A stretch of 64,000 nucleotides of DNA. Source: Lysobacteraceae bacterium P. GTDB lineage: Bacteria > Pseudomonadota > Gammaproteobacteria > Xanthomonadales > Xanthomonadaceae. How positions within the stretch are numbered: the stretch's first letter is position 1; every line of letters starts with the position of its first letter. A program made the position numbers and the translations under genes. Location of the stretch: the NCBI GenBank assembly GCA_005503055.1, contig SCOX01000001.1:558001-622000 (forward strand), written 5' to 3'. The notes below the pieces were generated by a model. The model worked only from the letters and a program-made list of their open reading frames with translations, did not search any database and was not told the origin of the DNA. Below, piece by piece: positions 1-8,763 of the stretch.

Positions 1-692
1 TAGGTCTGGCTGAAGATGCCGGAGATTTCGGGCGTGATGTCGTGCCCCTGCAGCGACTTTGGGATGTTGTTGTTGGAGTCGTCGTACACCGCCTTCAGGC
101 CGACGTTGATCACCGGTTCGGATTCGAGCGGGCGCGCCGTGCGGATGTTGATCGTCGCGCCGATGCCGCCCGGTGGCACGTTGGCACGACTGGTCTTGTA
201 GACCTCGACGCTGGAGATCGCATCGGAGGCGATGTTGGCGAAGTCGAACGCGCGCGAGTTGGACACGCCCGCGCCGTTGGCATTGCCCGAGGTCGGCATC
301 TGCCGGCCGTTGAGCAGGACCATGTTGTAGTCCGGGCCGATGCCGCGCACGGTCACCTTCGAGCCTTCGCCCAACGTGCGGTCGATCGACACGCCACTGA
401 TGCGTTGCAGCGATTCGGCCAGGTTGGTGTCGGGGAACTTGCCGATTTCCTCCGCGACGATCCCGTCCACGACGCCCTGCGAGTCGCGCTTGAGGTTCAT
501 CGACGAGGTGAGGCTTCCGCGGATGCCCTGCACGACGACGGCGTCGAGCGTCTTGGCTTCCTCGTCGGCCGAGGCGGTGCGCCGTCCCGCTTCCGCGGCG
601 GGAACGTTCTGTGCGTACAACGGCTGGCTCAGCGCCAGCAACAACGCGGACGTCAATAGTGTTCGCTTGGGGGCGACACGCAACTGCTTCAT
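1..692 (-). CDS. TonB-dependent receptor, N-terminal part (cut by window edge)
   Basis: Outer-membrane TonB-dependent receptor; only the first 230 residues are in the window. The start at 692 gives a signal peptide (hydrophobic stretch LLTSALLLALSQPLYA, predicted cleavage near residue 27). The plug domain follows: VVVQGIRGSL, then VVDGIVAEEIGKFPDTNLAE (about residues 73-92), a sequence typical of Xanthomonas/Caulobacter sugar receptors, then the LNGRQMP and GATINIRTARP plug motifs. The neighbouring LacI repressor, GH3 glucosidase and sugar transporter suggest it imports a plant or microbial glucan oligosaccharide. A copy of the LacI-type palindrome lies 92 bp upstream of the start. The family is certain; the substrate is inferred from context. 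Confidence 0.93.
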   Translation of the reverse strand, partial: MKQLRVAPKRTLLTSALLLALSQPLYAQNVPAAEAGRRTASADEEAKTLDAVVVQGIRGSLTSSMNLKRDSQGVVDGIVAEEIGKFPDTNLAESLQRISGVSIDRTLGEGSKVTVRGIGPDYNMVLLNGRQMPTSGNANGAGVSNSRAFDFANIASDAISSVEVYKTSRANVPPGGIGATINIRTARPLESEPVINVGLKAVYDDSNNNIPKSLQGHDITPEISGIFSQT

Positions 693-783
693 CGAAACTC
701 CTCCCAGAATTCACGACGTAGTGATGCAGGCGTGTCGCCACACAGGCCCGCACGTTAAGTGCGGGGCCGATTGGAACCCTGTG

Positions 784-799
784 TTGACAGCGCTGTCAA
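784..799. promoter_or_regulatory. LacI-family operator copy 1
   Basis: Perfect 16-bp palindrome TTGACAGCGCTGTCAA with the central CG typical of LacI-family operators. It lies between the TonB receptor start (692) and the 3' end of the LacI gene (941). The identical 16-mer recurs at 2169-2184 in front of the GH3 gene, so both are likely sites for the repressor encoded at 941-1948. No convincing -10 hexamer for the receptor was seen next to it. Confidence 0.8.
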
Positions 800-940
800 C
801 TCGGAGCCATGCGAGGCCCGCGCAATGTGCGCGAGGTCTATTTTTCGGGGCTATTTCGTTGTTGCAGTGCAACGATACGACGCGCGTGACGACGAAGCCT
901 TGCGCAGAATGAGAGCGCTAACATTCGTCGTTCCAAAAAA

Positions 941-1948
941 TCAGCGGCTGCGCGGTGCCTGCGTGGAGTCGCGCATCAGCACCGCGTGATCGACACGCAA
1001 CATGCGCCCGCCCGCAGGAGACTTGATGCGGGCGAGCAGTTCCAGCGTCGCCAATCGCCCCATCTCCGAGGTGGGCTGGCGGATCGTCGTCAGCGCCGGA
1101 TAGATGTGGCGCGAGATCGGCGTGTCGTCGAACCCGCATACGGACAGGTCGCGCGGCACCGACAATCCGCGTTCGGCGGCGATGCGGATCACGCCGGCCG
1201 CCATGTCGTCGTTGGCTGCGAAGATGGCCGTCGGTGGCGACGGCAGGTCGAGCAGTTGCTGCGCACCGGCACAACCGGATTCGTAGGAGAAGGCGCCCTG
1301 CGCCACCAGGTCCGCATCGAGCGCAATCCCCGCGCGCCTGAGCGCCTCGCGATAGCCGTCGTAGCGCCACTGGCATGCGCCATGCTGCGTCGGGCCCTTG
1401 ATGTGGCCGATGCGCTGGTGCCCCAGATCGATCAGCCGCGCCATCATGTCCAGCACCGCAGCGGTTTCGTCCATCGCCACGCCGATGCGCCCGGTCGCGT
1501 TCTTCGGGGCGATGCACGCGAACGGCACGCCCTTCTGTTCCAGCGTGCTGAGGAGCAGCTTGTCGTCGGTCAACGGCGGAATCAGGACGACGCCGTCCGG
1601 GCCGAAGTGTCGGAACAGGCCCTGGACGTCGGCCACCCGCTCCTTTCCTACGCTCACCGGCGCCAGGAAGAGGTTGTAATGGTTGGCAAGGCAGGCTTCG
1701 AGCATGCCGTTCTGCACTTCCATCAGGTAGTTGCGCGATGGATTGTTGTAGACCAGCGCCACGCTGTAGGAACGCTGCGCGGCCAGGCTGCGCGCGGAAG
1801 GATTCGGCTTGTATTGCAGCTTCTCGACCGCCTTCATGACGCGCGCACGCATTTCCTCGCGCACGTTGGGCTCGTTGTTGAGCACGCGCGATACGGTCTT
1901 CATCGACACGCCCGCCGCCTCCGCCACATCTTCGATTCGAGTACGCAT
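941..1948 (-). CDS. LacI-family transcriptional regulator
   Basis: 335-residue LacI/GalR repressor, full length. The N-terminal helix-turn-helix is RIEDVAEAAGVSMKTVSRVLNN (residues 4-25), followed by the hinge helix with ARSLAAQRS. The C-terminal periplasmic-binding-like effector domain includes GIGHIKGP-type and AIFAANDDMAAGV motifs and ends in DLSVCGFDD. It is transcribed away from the GH3 gene and towards the receptor. Two identical palindromes flank it (784-799, 2169-2184). By analogy with other Xanthomonadaceae glucan loci it probably represses the receptor, GH3, deacetylase and transporter until a glucose-containing sugar binds. The effector is not known. Confidence 0.93.
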   Translation of the reverse strand: MRTRIEDVAEAAGVSMKTVSRVLNNEPNVREEMRARVMKAVEKLQYKPNPSARSLAAQRSYSVALVYNNPSRNYLMEVQNGMLEACLANHYNLFLAPVSVGKERVADVQGLFRHFGPDGVVLIPPLTDDKLLLSTLEQKGVPFACIAPKNATGRIGVAMDETAAVLDMMARLIDLGHQRIGHIKGPTQHGACQWRYDGYREALRRAGIALDADLVAQGAFSYESGCAGAQQLLDLPSPPTAIFAANDDMAAGVIRIAAERGLSVPRDLSVCGFDDTPISRHIYPALTTIRQPTSEMGRLATLELLARIKSPAGGRMLRVDHAVLMRDSTQAPRSR

Positions 1949-2143
1949 GAGAGGCTCCGTGGGTGCCGAACGCAGGAGATGGTGCCAGAACCCGGCGCAT
2001 CTGCGATGTCAGCCGCGACAGATGTGCACGTTGCATCATCCAGACGACCGCACCGAGGTGCTGCAACGCAACAGGATTGGCGAGCCAACAGGCCAAGGTT
2101 CCGCGACACGATCGCCAGTTACACGACGCGCGCGCCACGAAAA

Positions 2144-2172
2144 TTGACAAGCGCAGATTCGCCTTGTATTGA
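2144..2172 (+). promoter_or_regulatory. Sigma-70 promoter for the GH3 operon
   Basis: A -35 TTGACA (2144-2149), a 17-bp spacer and a -10 TATTGA (2167-2172) lie upstream of the GTG start at 2246. The -10 is overlapped by the LacI palindrome at 2168-2185, which is the classic layout for repression by occlusion. Seen by eye only. Confidence 0.6.
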
Positions 2173-2185
2173 CAGCGCTGTCAAT
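2168..2185. promoter_or_regulatory. LacI-family operator copy 2
   Basis: Perfect 18-bp palindrome ATTGACAGCGCTGTCAAT. Its 16-bp core is identical to the site at 784-799. It overlaps the -10 box of the GH3 promoter and is 61 bp upstream of the GH3 start, so a bound LacI protein would block transcription of 2246-6969. Confidence 0.82.
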
Positions 2186-2245
2186 TAGGGCCGCCGAGCG
2201 TGCGAGGCGGCGCGCGTCATTGCGAGATCAGCCAGGGAGCAGACC

Positions 2246-4786
2246 GTGCAGGCGAGAGTCTTCGTTGGAGCAGGCATTTTGGTGATGGGACTGGGATTGA
2301 TCGATCAGCGCGCAAGCGCCGCGCCACCGGCACAGCAGGCGGACTGGCCCCGCGTGGAAAGCGCGGTCAAGACCGACGCGACGCTGGAAGCCCGTATCGC
2401 GCAGATCCTCGCCGGCATGACGCTGGCCGAGAAGGTCGGCCAGATGACCCAACCGGAGATCAAGTCGATCTCGCCCGAGGACGTCGCGCGCTACCACATC
2501 GGTTCGGTGCTCAATGGCGGTGGTTCCTGGCCGGCCATGAACAAGCACGCATCCGTCGAGGACTGGGTACGTCTGGCCGACCGTTACCACACCGCCTCGA
2601 TGGGCGCGCGCGTGCGCACGCCTGTCCCGGTGATCTGGGGCACCGATGCCGTGCACGGCCACAACAACGTGTTCGGCGCGACCTTGTTCCCGCACAACAT
2701 CGGCCTGGGCGCCGCGCACGACGCGGCGCTGGTCGAGCGCATCGGCCACGCCACCGCGCAGGCCACGCGAGCCACGGGCATCGACTGGGTGTTCGCGCCG
2801 ACGCTCGCCGTCGCGCAGGACGTGCGCTGGGGACGCAGCTACGAGAGCTTTTCGTCGGATCCGGCCGTGGTGCGCGAATACGCCGCGTCCTACATTCGCG
2901 GCCTGCAGGGCGATCTGCGCGCCGACGGCACGGTGGTCGCCACGGCCAAGCACTTCATCGGCGACGGCGCGACCGACCAGGGTCGCGATCAGGGCAACTC
3001 GACCGTTCCGAAGCTGGAAATGATCAACGTCCACGCGCAGGGTTACGTTGGCGCGATCGGCGCGGGCGTGCAGACGGTGATGGCGTCCTTCAACAGCTGG
3101 AACGACCTCGCCGGAGGCGTGGACTACGGCAAGATGCACGGCTCCAAGCCGCTGCTCACCGGCGCGCTGAAAGAGAAGATGGGCTTCGACGGCTTCATCG
3201 TCTCCGACTGGAACGGCATCGCCCAGGTGCCCGGCTGCGAGAACGCCAGTTGCCCGCAGGCGATCAACGCCGGCATCGACATGGTGATGGTGCCCGACGA
3301 CTGGAAGGCCTTCATCGCCAACACCATCCGTCAGGTGGAAGGCGGCGAGATTCCGATGTCGCGCATCGACGACGCGGTGACGCGCATCCTGCGCGTGAAG
3401 CTGCGCGCGGGGATGTTCGATCGCACGCCATCCGACGGTCGCTACGCCGGCAAGGCCGAGGCCACCGTGCACCGCGATCTCGCGCGCCAGGCCGTGCGCG
3501 AGTCGCTGGTGCTGCTGAAGAACGAGCGCAAGACGCTGCCGATCGCACCCGGTCGCCGCGTCCTGGTCGTGGGCAAGAGCGCCGACAGTTTCGCCAACCA
3601 GGCCGGCGGCTGGTCGCTGACCTGGCAGGGTACCGACAACCAGAACGCCGACTACACCAACGCCGACACCGTACTGACGGGCCTGCGTGCGGCATTGGGC
3701 GCAGCGAACGTCACCTTCGACGAGGACGGCACCGGCGCCGATGCGTCCGCCTTCGACCTGGTGGTCGCGGTGATCGGCGAAACCCCGTACGCGGAAACCA
3801 ACGGCGATATCGTCGGCTCGCTGACGCAGGCGCACAGCCGCCGCCATCCGGAGGATCTGGCTGCGTTGCGTGCAGCGAAGGCCTACGGCAAGCCGGTGGC
3901 GACCGTATTTCTCTCCGGCCGCCCGCTGTACACGAACGATCTGATCAACCTGTCCGATGCCTTCGTCGCCGCTTGGCTGCCCGGCTCGGAAGGCGGCGGC
4001 ATCGCCGACGTTCTGATCGCGTCGCCGCAGGGCGCAGCGCGCCACGATTTCACCGGTCGGCTGCCTTTCTCGTGGCCCGGCGTGCCCTGCCCCGCGCCGG
4101 AAAACCGCCCCGATCCGAAGCGCCCGCCGCTGTTCGCGCGTGGTCACGGCCTCAGCTACGCCGCGCCGGCCGCGGTGAAGAAGCTGCCGGAGCCACAGCA
4201 GGCGGCCTGCGGACCGGCGACGTCGCTGCCGATCTTCAACACCAACGACGCCGTGCCGTTCGCGATGCAGGTCGAGGCCGGCGACAAGACGCAGGTATTG
4301 GGATCCTCGCTCAGTGGCGAGCTGGCGTTTCCGCAGGACAAGCCTGCCGTGCGCGTGAGCACCACGCAGATCAACACCCAGCACGACGCCAAGCGCGTGA
4401 CCTGGCTCGCGCCCGCGCGTCTGTCCTCGCGCAGTGCCGGCAACAACAACCTCAATTCCCTGGCGAGCGCCGACGGCGCGTTGCAGTTCGACGTGATCGT
4501 CGATCAGGCGCCGACCTCGCCGGTCATCCTGACGATGGGTTGCGGCAGGACCTGCAGCGGCAGCATTGACGTGACTTCGGCGTTGACGCGCGTTGGGGTC
4601 GGCAAGAAGGCCACGCTGAGCATCCCGCTGAAGTGCTTCGTCGCACGCAAGGTGGACCTTGGCGGCGTCGATATGCCCTTCAGCATCGCCGCCGATGCGC
4701 CGTTCTCGGCGACCTTCGCGCGCATCGCGGTGGTCGCCGGCGCGGCCAAGGACGCCAGTGCAATCGACTGCGAACAGGCGCCCTGA
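2246..4786 (+). CDS. Glycoside hydrolase family 3 beta-glucosidase, exported
   Basis: 846-residue GH3 exo-glucosidase of the ExoP/CelD type, acting on beta-glucans or cello-oligosaccharides in the periplasm or outside. The GTG start at 2246 has a purine-rich site (GGGAG) just upstream and gives a signal peptide ending near QRASA (residue 25). The TIM-barrel domain carries GTDAVHGHNN (about 132-141), KHFIGDGAT (about 235) and the nucleophile in GFIVSDW (Asp321). The GH3 C-terminal domain follows (GRRVLVVGKSAD), then an extra beta-rich domain from about residue 650, as in ExoP-like enzymes. It is first in an operon with the deacetylase (4-bp gap) and the sugar transporter, under the LacI site at 2168-2185. 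Confidence 0.92.
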   Translation: MQARVFVGAGILVMGLGLIDQRASAAPPAQQADWPRVESAVKTDATLEARIAQILAGMTLAEKVGQMTQPEIKSISPEDVARYHIGSVLNGGGSWPAMNKHASVEDWVRLADRYHTASMGARVRTPVPVIWGTDAVHGHNNVFGATLFPHNIGLGAAHDAALVERIGHATAQATRATGIDWVFAPTLAVAQDVRWGRSYESFSSDPAVVREYAASYIRGLQGDLRADGTVVATAKHFIGDGATDQGRDQGNSTVPKLEMINVHAQGYVGAIGAGVQTVMASFNSWNDLAGGVDYGKMHGSKPLLTGALKEKMGFDGFIVSDWNGIAQVPGCENASCPQAINAGIDMVMVPDDWKAFIANTIRQVEGGEIPMSRIDDAVTRILRVKLRAGMFDRTPSDGRYAGKAEATVHRDLARQAVRESLVLLKNERKTLPIAPGRRVLVVGKSADSFANQAGGWSLTWQGTDNQNADYTNADTVLTGLRAALGAANVTFDEDGTGADASAFDLVVAVIGETPYAETNGDIVGSLTQAHSRRHPEDLAALRAAKAYGKPVATVFLSGRPLYTNDLINLSDAFVAAWLPGSEGGGIADVLIASPQGAARHDFTGRLPFSWPGVPCPAPENRPDPKRPPLFARGHGLSYAAPAAVKKLPEPQQAACGPATSLPIFNTNDAVPFAMQVEAGDKTQVLGSSLSGELAFPQDKPAVRVSTTQINTQHDAKRVTWLAPARLSSRSAGNNNLNSLASADGALQFDVIVDQAPTSPVILTMGCGRTCSGSIDVTSALTRVGVGKKATLSIPLKCFVARKVDLGGVDMPFSIAADAPFSATFARIAVVAGAAKDASAIDCEQAP

Positions 4787-4790
4787 GTCG

Positions 4791-5636
4791 ATGCCGACGC
4801 GAAAGCCGCGGTGCATCGCCTCGCGCCTGCTCTTGCTGGGGCTGGGCTCGTTGCTCGCGTGCGGCGCGCAGGCCGCACCGTCGTTCGCGTGGCCCGACGG
4901 GCGTCGCGCCGCGGTCAGCCTGTCCTACGACGACGCGCTCGACTCGCAACTGGACGTCGCGATTCCGGCGCTCGACCGGCATGGCTTCAAGGGCTCGTTC
5001 TACATACCGCTGGCCAACGCCACCCTCGCCACGCGGCTCGCCGACTGGCGGGCCGCGGCGCGCAACGGCCATGAACTGGGCAACCACACGCTGTTCCATC
5101 AATGCTCCGGCTCCGCGCCGGATCGAAGCTGGGTCGAACCGCAGCGCGATCTCGATACCACCACCGCCGCGCAGATGCGTGATCAGGTGCTGCTGGCGAA
5201 CACGATGCTCACTGCGATCGATGGCGGCACGAGACGCACGCTCACCCTGCCCTGCGGCGAATCGAGGGCCCGCGACGGCAGCTACCTTCAACTCGTGAAG
5301 GGTCGCTTCATCGGCGTCAAGGTGAGCGGCGGCGCGGTGACGCCGGACATGTCGACGCTGGATCCCGACGCCGTGACCGTCGGGGCGCCCATGGGCCTCA
5401 GCGGAAAGCAGCTCATCGCGATGGTCGAGGACGCCGGCCGTCGCGGAACGATGGTGAACTTCACCTTCCACGGAATCGGTGGCGATTACCTCACCACCAG
5501 CGCGCAGGCGCACGAGGAATTGCTCGACTATCTGGACAACCATCGCGATCGCTACCAGGTCGATACCTTCCTCAACCTCATGACCTACGTCAGGCAGCAG
5601 CGATCCCGTGCCGCCGCGCCGGGTGCCGCGCCATGA
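4791..5636 (+). CDS. NodB-type polysaccharide deacetylase, exported
   Basis: 281-residue carbohydrate esterase family 4 protein. The ATG at 4791, 4 bp after the GH3 stop, gives a clear signal peptide (RLLLLGLGSLLACGAQA); an upstream in-frame extension lacks one. NodB motifs seen are VSLSYDDA (the Asp pair) and GHELGNHTLFH, whose two His residues would bind the metal; FTFHGIGGDY lies near the C-terminus. It presumably removes acetyl groups from an oligosaccharide before or after GH3 cleavage. It is the middle gene of the LacI-controlled operon and ends 25 bp before the transporter. Confidence 0.85.
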   Translation: MPTRKPRCIASRLLLLGLGSLLACGAQAAPSFAWPDGRRAAVSLSYDDALDSQLDVAIPALDRHGFKGSFYIPLANATLATRLADWRAAARNGHELGNHTLFHQCSGSAPDRSWVEPQRDLDTTTAAQMRDQVLLANTMLTAIDGGTRRTLTLPCGESRARDGSYLQLVKGRFIGVKVSGGAVTPDMSTLDPDAVTVGAPMGLSGKQLIAMVEDAGRRGTMVNFTFHGIGGDYLTTSAQAHEELLDYLDNHRDRYQVDTFLNLMTYVRQQRSRAAAPGAAP

Positions 5637-5661
5637 CGCGCGCCTTCCTTCCGGAGTCCAC

Positions 5662-6969
5662 ATGAACCAGCAGCGCGAACTGTCGCATCCGGCCGCCATC
5701 GCGATCGTCAGCCTCATCTTCTTCGCCTGGGGCGGCATGACCAGCCTCAACGACGTGTTGATCCCGCATCTGAAAGCCGTGTTCTCGATGAACTACGCGC
5801 AGACGATGCTGATCCAGTTCACGTTCTTCGGCGCGTACTTTCTGATGTCGCTGCCGTCGGGCGCCGTGGTGTCGCGGCTGGGCTACAAACCCAGCATCGT
5901 GATCGGCCTGCTCACCGCGGCCGTGGGCGCGCTGTTGTTCTATCCGGCGGCGAAGCTGCCGTCGTACGGCGTGTTCCTGACCGCTCTGTTCGTGCTCGCC
6001 AGCGGGATCACGCTGCTGCAGGTAGCGGCCAATCCCTACATCAGCCTGCTCGGCAGCCCGGCGGCCTCGCACAGCCGCCTCAATCTGGCGCAGGCGCTGA
6101 ATTCGCTCGGCACGACGGTGTTCCCGTTCTTCATCGGTCCGTTGATCCTGTCCGGCGTCGTACTGGGCGCGGACCAATTGGCCGCGATGTCGCCCACAGC
6201 GGCCGCGGCCTATCGCGCCGAACAGGCACAGTCCGTGCAGCTGCCCTATCTGCTGCTCGCCGGCGGCCTGGTGCTGATGGCGCTGCTGGTCTTCGCGCTG
6301 CGGATTCCGGCGTTGCGTGAAGCCACCGATGCCGCCGACGGTCGCCACCACACGTACCGCGAGACGCTGCGCCATCCGCACCTGCGCTGGGGCGTGCTGG
6401 CGATCTTCCTTTACGTCGGCGCCGAAGTGTCGATCGGCAGCTTCCTCATCAACTACATGGCCGACCCCCGCATCGGCGGTCTCAGCGAAGCCACGGCCAG
6501 CCGCTACCTGGTGTACTACTGGGGCGGCGCGATGGTCGGCCGCTTCATCGGCGCGGCGCTGATGACCGTGGTCGATGCACGCAAGCTGCTCGCCCTGTTC
6601 GCGGTCGTCGCCGCTGTCCTGCTGGCGACGACGATGGCGAGCAAAGGCAGCGTGGCGATGTGGAGCGTGCTCGCCATCGGGCTGTTCAACTCGATCATGT
6701 TCCCCACCATCTTCACCTCCGCCATCGAAGGCATGGGTCCGATGACCGGCAAGGCCTCGAGCCTGCTCGTCATGGCGATCGTCGGTGGCGCGCTGATTCC
6801 GATGGCGCAGGGCGCGTTGGCCGACCATATCGGCATCCAGGCCGCCTTCGCGATTCCGCTTGCCTGCTATGCCTACATCGCGTGGTACGGGCTGCGCGGC
6901 TCACGCATCGGCGTCCGCCATGCCAGCACCGATGGCGCGGCGCAGGCACCGGTTCGCGTGATGCACTGA
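5662..6969 (+). CDS. FucP-family MFS sugar transporter
   Basis: 435-residue inner-membrane proton/sugar symporter of the FucP/GluP (glucose/galactose/fucose) branch of the major facilitator superfamily, with about 12 hydrophobic segments. The ATG at 5662 follows a CCGGAGTCC site; a longer frame from 5608 overlaps the deacetylase and is less likely. FFAWGGMTSLNDVLIPHL in TM1 and QFTFFGAYFLMSLPSG in TM2 are characteristic, as is LLQVAANPYISLLG. It is last in the GH3 operon and would take up the monosaccharide released by GH3. The exact sugar is not readable from sequence; glucose is likeliest from context. Confidence 0.9.
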   Translation: MNQQRELSHPAAIAIVSLIFFAWGGMTSLNDVLIPHLKAVFSMNYAQTMLIQFTFFGAYFLMSLPSGAVVSRLGYKPSIVIGLLTAAVGALLFYPAAKLPSYGVFLTALFVLASGITLLQVAANPYISLLGSPAASHSRLNLAQALNSLGTTVFPFFIGPLILSGVVLGADQLAAMSPTAAAAYRAEQAQSVQLPYLLLAGGLVLMALLVFALRIPALREATDAADGRHHTYRETLRHPHLRWGVLAIFLYVGAEVSIGSFLINYMADPRIGGLSEATASRYLVYYWGGAMVGRFIGAALMTVVDARKLLALFAVVAAVLLATTMASKGSVAMWSVLAIGLFNSIMFPTIFTSAIEGMGPMTGKASSLLVMAIVGGALIPMAQGALADHIGIQAAFAIPLACYAYIAWYGLRGSRIGVRHASTDGAAQAPVRVMH

Positions 6970-7062
6970 GGCGCGCGACGGCACGGATGGACGCTCAAAG
7001 AACGATGGCGGCCGCAATGCCGCCATCCCTTTCTTCAAGATGCGATCAACGCCATCGCGCCG

Positions 7063-7512
7063 TCACTTCACCACTTCCACCTGGCCGATCCACGCGCCGT
7101 ACCCCGCCGCTTCCATTTCCTCCAGCGGGATGAACCGCAGCGACGCGGAGTTGATGCAGTAACGCAGTCCGCCGCGATCGCGCGGGCCATCGGTGAACAC
7201 GTGGCCGAGATGGCTGTCGCCGTGCGCGGAGCGCACTTCGGTGCGGATCATGCCGTGCGAGGTATCGCGCAGTTCGCTGACGTTGGAAGGTTCGATCGGC
7301 TTGGTGAAACTGGGCCAACCGCAACCGGACTCGAACTTCGCCGACGACGCGAACAGCGGCTCGCCGGACACGATGTCCACATAGATGCCCGGCCGCTCGT
7401 TGTCGAGCAGTTCGCCGGTACCGGGGCGCTCGGTGGCGCCTTCCTGGGTCACCCGATACTGCTCGGGGGTCAGCTTGGCGATGGCTTCGGGGGTCTTGCG
7501 GTAGTCGCTCAT
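7063..7512 (-). CDS. msrB: Peptide-methionine (R)-S-oxide reductase MsrB
   Basis: 149-residue single-domain MsrB, which reduces methionine-R-sulfoxide in proteins. The catalytic Cys119 lies in [13 protein letters not shown] and a likely resolving Cys64 in ESGCGWPSF. The [10 protein letters not shown] motif is present. The paired CxxC zinc site of many MsrBs is absent, so this is a zinc-free form. No signal peptide, so it is cytoplasmic. It is separated by 88 bp from the cupin/CMD pair upstream on the same strand; the three may share a stress-defence role but need not be one operon. Confidence 0.95.
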   Translation of the reverse strand: MSDYRKTPEAIAKLTPEQYRVTQEGATERPGTGELLDNERPGIYVDIVSGEPLFASSAKFESGCGWPSFTKPIEPSNVSELRDTSHGMIRTEVRSAHGDSHLGHVFTDGPRDRGGLRYCINSASLRFIPLEEMEAAGYGAWIGQVEVVK

Positions 7513-7600
7513 GGGGAGCTCCAGGGGTTGTGGGTCGGGGGACCTGTTCGAAATGGGGGCGCCGGAACGGACTCCAATGGCGGGTTCGCGCGCGCGAACG

Positions 7601-8047
7601 CTAAGGCGATGTCTTCGCCTTAGCGTTCGACGGCAGCGGCGTCAGCACCGGACCGTCGCCCTCGTTCAGGGCCCAGACCAGCAGCCTCGCCGGACGGGTA
7701 TCGCTGGCGTTGCGCGACACGAGATGCCCGATGCGCGGCGCCTCGTACCAGGATTCGCCGGCGCGATAGGTGACCTGCGGTTCGCCTTCCAGCTGAGAAA
7801 CCACCGCGCCCTCCAGGACGTAGGCGATCACGGAGCCCTCGTGCACGTGCGGGACGGACCGTTGCCCTGGCGCGTACTCGACCGTGAAGGCGAGCAAGGT
7901 CTTGCCGGGCGCGTCGGAAAGCGCGTGCCGTTGCAGCACGGCGATCTTCTCTTCACCGTCGCCGCTGCCGGGACCGTGGGCGAGAGCGGGAGGCGCGACG
8001 ATGGCGAGCGAAGCCAGAAGCAGCGCGCTGGACATGCGAATGTTCAT
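7601..8047 (-). CDS. Exported cupin-domain protein (paralogue of 19906-20316)
   Basis: 148-residue periplasmic cupin. The signal peptide ends near PPALA (residue 22). A single cupin fold carries [15 protein letters not shown] (metal-binding His pair) and [14 protein letters not shown]. It starts 14 bp after the stop of the CMD gene at 8062-8502 and is surely co-transcribed with it. A second CMD-cupin pair sits beside an ECF41 sigma gene at 19356-21278. The substrate is unknown; such cupins often accompany CMD proteins in oxidative-stress modules. Confidence 0.85.
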   Translation of the reverse strand: MNIRMSSALLLASLAIVAPPALAHGPGSGDGEEKIAVLQRHALSDAPGKTLLAFTVEYAPGQRSVPHVHEGSVIAYVLEGAVVSQLEGEPQVTYRAGESWYEAPRIGHLVSRNASDTRPARLLVWALNEGDGPVLTPLPSNAKAKTSP

Positions 8048-8061
8048 GGGTCCACTCCGGC

Positions 8062-8502
8062 TCAGGTTGCGGAGACCGAACGGAAACCGACCGCGAGCCG
8101 GTTCCAGCCGTTGATGGCGTTGATGGCCACCGTCAGGTTGACGCGCTCGCGCTCGTCGAAATGTCCGGACAGCCAGTCGTAGTCCGCATCCGGCGCGCGC
8201 GTGTCGGCCAGGCGGGTCAGCGCTTCGGTCCAGGCCAGCGCCGCGCGCTCCTTGTCGGTGAAGAACGGTGATTCGCGCCACACCGCCACGGCGTGCAGGC
8301 GGCGCTCGCTTTCGCCGCGCTTGCGCGCATCGCCGCTGTGCAGGTCGACGCAGTACGCGCAGCCGTTGATCTGCGATGCGCGCAGCTTCACCAGTTCGAG
8401 CAGCGAGGGTTCCAGACCCAGTTTGTTGACCGCCGCCTCCAGAGCGATCATCGCCTTTGCGGCTTCGGGAGAGGCTTTGTAGAAGTCCAGACGAGGTTGC
8501 AT
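8062..8502 (-). CDS. Carboxymuconolactone decarboxylase-family (AhpD-like) protein
   Basis: 146-residue AhpD-like alkylhydroperoxidase-domain protein. The active-site motif INGCAYCVDLHS gives the CxxC pair plus His. The start at 8502 gives the family's usual N-terminus (MQPRLDFYKASPEAAKAM); a much longer upstream frame is spurious. It is upstream of, and co-directional with, the exported cupin at 7601-8047. It resembles the CMD gene at 19356-19835 closely (shared RASQINGCA, RERAALAWTE-type and AINAWNR-type motifs), so the pair looks duplicated. Role inferred: cytoplasmic peroxide or thiol redox chemistry. Confidence 0.9.
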   Translation of the reverse strand: MQPRLDFYKASPEAAKAMIALEAAVNKLGLEPSLLELVKLRASQINGCAYCVDLHSGDARKRGESERRLHAVAVWRESPFFTDKERAALAWTEALTRLADTRAPDADYDWLSGHFDERERVNLTVAINAINGWNRLAVGFRSVSAT

Positions 8503-8601
8503 GACATGGTTCCGTGAGTGGGAGTGGCGCCATCGTAGGTGGGGGTTGCGTCCCCAAGGGAGCCAATCGCGACGATCTTCGGAGGCCACACCGGCGCGCG
8601 T

Positions 8602-8652
8602 TTGTATCGGAATGTAGCGGCGACGGGCGTTGCCACGGTTCCTTACAAGTCG
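8602..8652 (+). promoter_or_regulatory. Shared upstream element, copy 1 (orphan EGKCG precursor)
   Basis: A 51-bp element that aligns without gaps to 31017-31067 in front of the doxX/MNIO operon. The first 21 bp (TTGTATCGGAATGTA then G/T then CGGCG) match at 20 positions and contain a near-direct repeat TGTATCGG-AA-TGTAGCGG. The distal part shares GGTT and ACAAnTCG at the same spacing. It lies 112 bp upstream of the precursor start at 8764 and 100 bp beyond the divergent CMD start. It is probably an ECF-type promoter or a regulator site; which one cannot be told by eye. Confidence 0.65.
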
Positions 8653-8763
8653 GCGCGTGCAACGACACATGGCGGACACCTCGCTGCCGCGAAGTAAGGT
8701 CCGCTGCATCGCCCACATCGGATACCTCGGCGATGCCGCTCCCCTCTTCCTGGAGCTGTTCCC

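Noticed and set aside
2228-4816. 862-codon antisense frame over the GH3 gene
   Set aside because: Same GC-bias artefact; the GH3 frame has a signal peptide and catalytic motifs.
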